Positions 58,201-64,000 of a DNA stretch of 64,000 nucleotides are shown in pieces. The notes below the pieces were generated by a model. That model worked only from the letters and a program-made list of their open reading frames with translations, had not been told where the DNA came from and did not search any database. This DNA is from Microplitis mediator (Eukaryota; Arthropoda; Insecta; Hymenoptera; Braconidae). The DNA is taken from the NCBI RefSeq assembly GCF_029852145.1, contig NC_079970.1, positions 7,068,001-7,132,000 on the forward strand. Direction: 5' to 3'. The number at the start of each line of letters is the position of its first letter. The stretch's first letter is position 1. Both the position numbers and the translations under genes were made by a program.

Positions 58201-60458
58201 TCGGTTGTGGTTAATTAATAACTACTATTACTTGACGCAACGTTTCGCAATTAATTGTTGCTTCTTCAGGTGATCTATAAATAACAATTTATAAATTTTA
58301 GCATTAACAATATAAATCTGATGTCATTTATGGACATATACCACATACCGTAATGGATGTAATTAATTCCGTCTATTTCTTTATATTGCTTTGCTCATTT
58401 TGCTTTTTTATAGATCGCCTGAAGAAGCGATAATAAATTGCGAAATGTTGCGTCTTGTAATAGTAGTTATTAATTAACCACAACCGATCCTAACATTCTT
58501 ATGATATACCAGGATCTGAAAAATAACATAATTATTAAGAAATAAATTTTTCATATAAAATTATACAAATTATTTATAGACACAAACAATTTATTGTTAT
58601 AGATTGAAAAAAGTCCTACTCTTGGTAGTATAAATACATCCGACTGGGAAAAAAAACAATGGGCATATCAGAGTTTAGAGTTTAATCTAAAAGACAAAAC
58701 GTTTTGTGAATTATTTCCGGACACAGTTACGGTAACTATAAATATTTTATTTTATTTATTACACTAGATAATATTAGTATTTATTTTGAGTTTTTTCTAA
58801 TTTCCCGCTATGACAATTGAAAATTTTCGAAACAAATGGAAATTATTGGTTTCGGTCCGATTTTTGAACATCGAGTTTTCATCAGATCTTGACGTTTTGA
58901 AGTCCTAGGCATTCTGGCTATTTCCGGATGGACGTCCGGCCGTATATAAGTGTGTAAACTTTTTTTGCCCGACGATATCTTTGGAAGGAATCTTTTTTTT
59001 TTTTTTAAATAAAGTTTATTTCGTTGAAGTCAGTACATTGTTTTAACCCGTGTTAAAAAAATTATTGTTCATAATGAATTTAGATATAAATTTCATCTCG
59101 AAACTCAGATGATGACACAAACATGACTTTCATCATGAATTTGTATCAAGAACTTTAATCACGTCAAAATTATGACTCAGTAAAATTTAAATCCAAGTGA
59201 TCCGAAGTTCATTCACTAAATTAATTTTACAATTGAAACTGATTTACGTAACTCAAGTACTTGATAGAACAAGTTTATTGGTAATTTCTGAACCGATAAA
59301 TTTGATAAAAGGTTTAATTCAGTAAAAATTCAGTCAAGTTTCTCTCGAAGTCATCCCAAGTCCAATTCAAAGACGTAATAAATTAATTTTATAATTGATA
59401 CTGATTTACTAGACGAAAAGTTGGGGCAAATTCATGATAAAAGTTATATTTGCGTCACGATCTGAGTTTCGTTATGAAATTCAGATCTAAATTCATTATG
59501 AACGAAATTTTTTTAACCCGGGAGCATTAAGAAGAAATGTAACTTAAAAAACACTCTTTAATAATAACACTATCTGGTAGTGTCGTTGGAGCTGCTGGGC
59601 ACTGCCGTGCTCTCGCATACTTTAGTGATAAACTGAAGGCTATTTAAGTTTGAAATCACTTTAATTATAAATTATTTTATTTATGAGTTTAACTAAGTAA
59701 TTGTGAATCTTGTGATTGACGGAAAAAAGACTATCGAAAATCGTCTTTGACTGTTTTTTTGGAAGGAATCAACCGATTAGAACGCACGACAATTGAAAGG
59801 CCTCACTAAGACTTAGAATTGATTAGATTTTGGTGTTGATCAGTCGAGTAGTTTACCAGTTATACGAAAAGTAAAAGTTAAAAAAATGTTTTTTTTTTTT
59901 AAGTTTTTGTTGCATGATTCTGAATCCCTCGGCCGATTTGTTTTAAGATTTGATCAAATCTAAATCTCAAGCTCTTTCGATTGCCGTAAAGCAGTAGCGA
60001 CTCGGTTGAATCGTTTTTTGACCTCGCAGGGCTCAAAAGTTTACAACTAATAACGTTTTCGAGCTCCCTGAGCTTAATGAAATTTTTCATTAATCTGTAT
60101 TTATGATTTATAATTAATAATAGTTACGCCTGTTTGAAAATATATGAGATTTCGTAATTAACTTTAGATTTTTATTACATATATGTTTTATATACTTTAT
60201 TTATTTAGTTGAATATGACTGTATAAATAATTAAATTTTGTTTAGGAGATTAACAGCGAACTGGAAAGCCGAAAAGAACGAGAGATGCAAACAAGACATC
60301 AATCTACAACATCTGAAGTATCCTCATTAATTCGTAATCAATTAAATAGAGAACAAAGTCCTATTCATAGCGCATTAACAAATTTAGCAGTTATTGTAGG
60401 ATTTGCTGCATTTGCTTATACTGTCAAATATGTACTAAGAAGTATTGCGATGGAATGA
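55276..60458 (+). CDS. UBE2J2: UBE2J2-type ubiquitin-conjugating enzyme E2, tail-anchored (ERAD)
   Basis: E2 enzyme of the Ubc6 family that transfers ubiquitin to ER quality-control substrates with ER E3 ligases. Exons: 55276-55391, 56652-56886, 58603-58731, 60246-60458 (TGA). They join in phase to 230 residues; human UBE2J2 has 259, the difference lying in the linker. The UBC fold is about 10-160 (RLKQDYLRLKKDPVPYV, YEGGYYHGKL). The catalytic cysteine is Cys89 in NTRLCLSISDFHP (codon 56800-56802), and the Ubc6-type HPDTWNPAWSVSTIL follows. The C-terminal hydrophobic anchor ALTNLAVIVGFAAFAYTV is about residues 203-220, then KYVLRSIAME, nearly identical to vertebrates. TTTTTAAG at about 55249-55256, just before the ATG, looks like an acceptor, so the 5' UTR is probably spliced from further upstream. 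AATAAA lies at 60477-60482, 19 bases past the stop. Confidence 0.98.
55478..56263. mobile_element. Family G MITE, copy 2 (inverted)
   Basis: 786 bp with ends CATGGTGGCCACATTTATGG and TGGTCACCATG. Blocks such as AAAGTGGCGTGGCGCGAATG and CATATTGACAAGTTAAAAAA read through as the reverse complement of copy 1. It lies in UBE2J2 intron 1. Confidence 0.8.
56411..56612. mobile_element. Family H MITE
   Basis: Left end TGATCTTGAAGTTAGAACAC, right end GTCTGCTAACTTCAGTATA. It ends 40 bp before UBE2J2 exon 2. Confidence 0.7.
57180..57461. mobile_element. Foldback MITE with a hammerhead-like core
   Basis: Arms TATGAATTATCGATTCTTGA and its near complement pair for about 120 bp. The right arm at 57360-57390 reads CTGAGGA, AGTCGCAATAAAGTCGAC, GAAAC. 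It lies in UBE2J2 intron 2. Confidence 0.7.
57690..58178. repeat. Repeat built from GACAAAATATCC motifs
   Basis: The left side has GATAGACAAAATATCC and ACAAAATATCCTGTCGATAA; the right side has the complements (GGATATTTTATCTATCG, GGATATTTTGTG). The centre has two near-direct copies of AAGCATATGTGTTGA and of GGGTACCGTAC. It abuts the foldback element at 58190. Confidence 0.55.
58190..58498. mobile_element. Foldback MITE with hammerhead-like core in both arms
   Basis: Arms GATCGGTTGTGGTTAATTAA and complement pair for about 85 bp. Reading out of each arm: CTGAAGA, AGCAACAATTAATTGC, GAAAC (minus, 58269-58233) and CTGAAGA, AGCGATAATAAATTGC, GAAAT (plus, 58419-58446). Confidence 0.75.
58993..59757 (-). 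mobile_element. Poly-A retroposon in minus orientation with 13-bp target duplication
   Basis: TTTGGAAGGAATC occurs at 58980-58992 and again at 59758-59770, interrupting one family B repeat. Directly after the left copy is a run of 14 T followed by AAATAAAGTTTATTT, i.e. a poly-A tail and AATAAA-like signal on the minus strand. This is the hallmark of target-primed reverse transcription. The 765-bp body is split by a MITE (59041-59523). The remaining 5' part has no recognised protein or tRNA-like sequence. Confidence 0.8.
59041..59523. mobile_element. MITE nested inside the retroposon
   Basis: Left TAACCCGTGTTAAAAAAATT then GTTCATAATGAATTTAGAT; right ATCTAAATTCATTATGAACG then AAATTTTTTTAACCCGG. 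Arms stay related for over 80 bp (CTCAGATGATGACAC opposite GTCACGATCTGAG). Confidence 0.75.
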
Positions 60459-60476
60459 GTGATATAAAAAAACGTA

Positions 60477-60482
60477 AATAAA
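60477..60482 (+). terminator. Polyadenylation signal of UBE2J2
   Basis: AATAAA 19 bases downstream of the stop codon. It is close enough to imply a very short 3' UTR if used. AT-rich context means chance matches are common, so usage is uncertain. Confidence 0.4.
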
Positions 60483-60766
60483 ATTATTAAGGTAATAAAG
60501 TATCTTAGAAAAAAAAAGTTTTTAAAAAGAAACAAAATTTGGTGACTAAAATATCAAATCATAATTAAATAAATAACCTTAAGTCCATTGAGTGGTGCAA
60601 GATAACTCATTTAAATATTACGAAAATGTTTAAGAAGGGTTACTTAAAGTTGCTGCAGTTATAAATTTAATGAAATTGATATTTACGCGTTGTGAAGTAG
60701 ATAACGAAACATTAATTTACTAACATTCATGAAGTTTTAATTTTATTGTGAATATATATATACATA

Positions 60767-61786
60767 TATTAGACTGATTCAAAAAAATCGACTATTTTTT
60801 TGTAGAAATTATACGGAAAATATTGTTTGAGATGACGAAAAAAAAAAAAGTTTAATTTTGAGCTCTTAATTTCCAAATTAACCGCGTCATCGCAATTTTC
60901 GATTTCCTATTTAAATAACATGAGAAAAATTTTTTTGGAAGTTTGGAATTTTATCACTGATCAGTAAATCAGTGTATCGGAAAAATTGATAGACATTTTT
61001 GTTGAAAATTGAACGCTCTACAATAGAGGTCTCTAATGATTTTTCGATAAATTAAATTTTTCAAAAGTTATTCAAGGTCAAAGTTGAATTCATAGTAAAG
61101 TTTTAGTATTATTTGACTTTTTCAGCGAAACTATCAGATTTATCTTAAAATATTATAAGACAATTTTTGTAGATCATTTCATTTCCTATAAATAATCTCT
61201 CATCAAGTTTCCGAAATTTTCGAAAGGTCTTTAGTTCTTTGCATTTACAAGTAAATAATTAAAATCGGACAGAATACGATTGCTTAGAACAATTAGACAT
61301 TTGAATGCAAATAACTAAAGAGATTTCGGAATTTAGAAAACTTTGTAGAAAATAAGTTGTAGGAAATGAAATAATGTACAAAAAAAGTCCTATGACATTT
61401 TACGATAAGTCTGATAGTTTCGTCGGAAAAGTTAAATAATATTAAAATTTACTGTGGATTCAACTTTGACCTCGAATAATTTTTGAAAAATTAAATATAT
61501 CGAAAAATGATAAGAGACTTTTGTTGTACAGCGTTCAATTTCCAACAAAAATGTCTATCAATTTTTCCGATGCACTGATTCGCTGATCATTGATAAAATT
61601 TAAACTTTCAAAAAAATTTTCCCATGTTATTTAAATGGAAAATCGATGATTGCGATAACGCGGTTAATTTTAATATTAATTAAGAGCTCAAACTTTAACA
61701 TTATTTTTTTTTCGTCATCTCGAACAATATTTTCCATATAATTTTTGTAAAAAAAAATAGCCGATTTTTTTTAATCAATCTAATAT
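60767..61786. mobile_element. Family D foldback element, copy 1, about 1 kb
   Basis: Ends ATATTAGACTGATTC and the complement of ATATTAGATTGATTA. Two arms of about 500 bp pair along their length (CATTTTTGTTGAAAATTGAA opposite TTCAATTTCCAACAAAAATG). It is the best preserved of the family; 15331-16656 and 18112-18604 are relatives. Confidence 0.8.
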
Positions 61787-61937
61787 ATACATAAATATCT
61801 ATATATAAATTATTAAGAACAAAATTTATTCAATGGTGGCCCATTAAATACCATAAATTTTTTTGCTTATTTAATTAATAAAAACTAAAATTAGTTTGCA
61901 ATAAAATTTTTTTTACTAAAAAATAAAAAATTAAAGG

Positions 61938-62024
61938 TAGGAAGAGTGGGATAAAATGGACTCCTCAAGAAAATAAGGCTTATATTCAAACTAAGTATAA
62001 GCCCATTTTGCCCACTCTCCCCTA
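61938..62024. mobile_element. Short MITE with AGAGTGGG ends
   Basis: TAGGAAGAGTGGGATAAAAT at the left pairs with ATTTTGCCCACTCTCCCCTA at the right across about 27 bp; GGCTTATA and TATAAGCC lie inside. Confidence 0.7.
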
Positions 62025-62772
62025 TTAATAACAGAGAAAAAAAAATTAACTTTAATTAATGTTTATTAAAAGTATATATTTTTTTAAAATGATTTAGATT
62101 TTTAAAAATTTTAGTTAAAAAATAATACAGTTAATAATAAAAAAAATTTTATTTGTCAGTTGTCTGTAATTGTTAGTTTTTAAACCGAGAAATACCTTGA
62201 TAAGATATTTTATTGCTTCATATGTATTTATAAGTTTTACTGTCATAATCACTTTATTGTCAATATAAATTAAATAAAGTCTGTACCAATGTTCAACTGA
62301 GTATAGATATAAAATTTAAACTTAATAAATATAAATGAGGCCATCGGTAGAAATATTTGTAAATAAATAATATTAACATTAAGATGCAATTTACATATTT
62401 ACAAATTAAAACAATCAATTATTTCAGTACAAAAGTTTATAAAAAATATATATACATATATATATATTTTTTTTTTTTCGTTCACATCAATTAATGTTAT
62501 AATTACTTGTCAATATACTTCCAACACTATTCAGGTTTATAAAGTTTGTCTACCAAAGAATTTTTTGAATTTTCCTGCATTATTGAACAACAACAAAATG
62601 TTTGCGTACAATTTATTGTTAATGTAAATTTCATTTGAACATTATTTATTTAAAAAAAAATGAAATAATAATAAAAATAACGATAATAATGTAATATTTT
62701 AACAAGTACTCTTATTTCTTACGATTAATATTTTTTTTTTTTAAAATACAATTATAGATCAAAAATATCATT

Positions 62773-62850
62773 TACAGTGGAAAAAATCGGGAGTAAATTC
62801 CGAGTGATTACGGATTTTATTTAAATACAAATTCACTCCGTCACTTGAGG
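62773..62850. mobile_element. Family A fragment
   Basis: TACAGTGGAAAAAATCGGGAG then GAGTGATTACGGATTTTATT match the left end of copies 1 and 2; the rest of the element is missing. A short run of ACAACTGATCCC-like repeats follows. Confidence 0.6.
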
Positions 62851-63180
62851 TTCCATGACAACTGATTCCCAACAAGTGATCACACAGACAACTGATCCCT
62901 CAGACAATTTCATAAAATAATTCCTTATTAATTAATTAGTAATTCCTAACTAATTAATTAATAATTATTATTAATTACCATAAATCCGCCGAAGAGTAGA
63001 ACAAAATAGAAAAAAAAAAATTCTCGGATATCTTCATTTTTCGATTTTTTATAGCCAAAAAACAGGGGAGCCCCACTTCTATATAATAACCATTAATTAC
63101 TATGATATGAGTAATTAAAATTCACTCTTATAAATATAAAAAGTTAATTTAGTTTTTGAGAAAATCAATTGATTATTAAG

Positions 63181-63496
63181 CGGGGAAAGGGGTTTGAGAT
63201 AAAAAAAGAGCATATTTTTGTGATTTTTTTTTTCAGAGTAACTTCTTTATTAAAATTCTTAGAATTTGTGACATTATTAAGCATAATTCCAAGAATATTC
63301 TGCTAAATTTTCATAAAAAAATATTGAAAAATAAACCAGTGGTAGTGGGGAGAGCTGAGTCACCTTAAAAAAAAAAAGTCTATGCGGTAGGCAGGATAAC
63401 TCATGACTGGTTCATTTGAAATCAAAAATCCAAAAAGATTTTTTTAGTACATAAGTTTATCTTGGATTTGAACGAAGGAATAAACAAAAGTTTGGC
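63181..63496. mobile_element. Family C repeat, copy 2 (reverse)
   Basis: Reverse of 13961-14515: GGGGAAAGGGGTTTGAGAT, AACCAGTGGTAGTGGGGAG, GGCAGGATAACTCATGA and TTTATCTTGGATTTGAACGA follow in order. The second hairpin arm is missing. Confidence 0.65.
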
Positions 63497-64000
63497 GAAA
63501 AAAAATAAAAATGAATGATAAAAGTTTCAAGGACAATTTTTTTTCCTTTTTATTACACTAGAAATTTAAATTTTGCTTCGACAGATAGTCAGATGTATTT
63601 TTTCGCGCAGGCGTGACTGGTGTAACGAAAGTATATGTAAAAAACATATATAGATATATAAAGTAGTTATGTTCTTTTTATTAATTATAATTAAACGGGG
63701 CCGAATTTGATGGCCATTTATGACAGACTTCTTCTTCATCCCTAAAATAATCTTTAAAAAAAATAAAATGATCCAAATAATGGCTTTTTTCTCGAGTTTT
63801 TACGGGTTTGTGTTTACGGGTTACGGACACTTTTTACTGCTTGACGAGAAATTTTTTTTACATTTTGATGTTTTTTCAGTTTTTCGATACATCAAATTCG
63901 TCTTTATAAGTAATAAAATTATACCTTATTAAATTCTCTATTCGTTGATGTGTAACTTGGTTAAGCTCCGTAGACTAACAAGAGTAAAACACTAAAAACA

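Larger units (their letters stand above)
58800..60080. mobile_element. Family B copy split by a retroposon
   Basis: Left part 58800-58992 has TTTCCCGCTATGACAATTG and TTGGTTTCGGTCCGATTTTT; the right part resumes at 59758 with CAACCGATTAGAACG, matching the order of the copy at 2512. The right end is degraded near 60080. Confidence 0.7.
60459..64000. other. Downstream flank of UBE2J2, no gene recognised
   Basis: Contains family D (60767-61786), a small hairpin MITE (61938-62024), a family A fragment (62773-62850) and family C copy 2 (63181-63496). The open frame at 63720-63932 is Phe/Ile-rich low-complexity and I do not regard it as a gene. The remainder shows nothing I can name. Confidence 0.6.

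Noticed and set aside
63720..63932. 70-codon frame near the end of the window
   Set aside because: Phe/Ile-rich low complexity with no homology or splice context.

Overview
The window is AT-rich animal DNA that looks like an insect nuclear genome. The genes have many short exons, introns end in AT-rich acceptors, and the corkscrew and LZTR1 proteins are arthropod-like. The repeat load of many small foldback elements fits a hymenopteran such as a parasitoid wasp, but that placement is inference. No bacterial, viral, rRNA, tRNA or CRISPR feature was seen.

Five protein-coding genes can be assembled exon by exon with intact reading phase. (1) A PLEKHG5-type Rho guanine-exchange factor lies on + from about 4362 to 24443; its 5' end is probably outside the window. 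(2) LZTR1, the kelch-BTB-BTB adaptor of the CUL3 ubiquitin ligase, lies on - from 34144 to 30256. (3) Corkscrew/SHP2 (SH2-SH2-PTP phosphatase) lies on + from 34903 to 43069. (4) SARNP, a SAP-domain mRNA-export factor, lies on - from 49433 to 46139. (5) UBE2J2, a tail-anchored ER ubiquitin-conjugating enzyme, lies on + from 55276 to 60458.

LZTR1 and corkscrew are head to head with only 758 bp between start codons. In other animals one restrains RAS proteins and the other promotes RAS-MAPK signalling, so they probably share a bidirectional promoter. SARNP and UBE2J2 are also divergent but 5.8 kb apart. That gap holds a 3-kb near-perfect palindrome (arms of about 1.3 kb, 393-bp spacer) and a decayed non-LTR reverse-transcriptase fragment.

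Most of the remaining sequence is small non-autonomous mobile elements, defined here by comparing copies inside the window. I label the families A to Z for reference. Several are nested: a hAT-like element with an 8-bp target duplication inside a family H copy; a TA-flanked element inside a family E copy; a MITE inside a poly-A retroposon inside a family B repeat at 58.8-60.1 kb; and different hairpin elements at the same internal site of family F copies. No autonomous transposase gene was recognised.

I found no clearly new biochemical system. The strongest leads are the LZTR1/corkscrew promoter, the large palindrome, the shared insertion site in family F, hammerhead-like cores in two foldback elements, and triplet repeats abutting 3' splice sites in LZTR1 and corkscrew.
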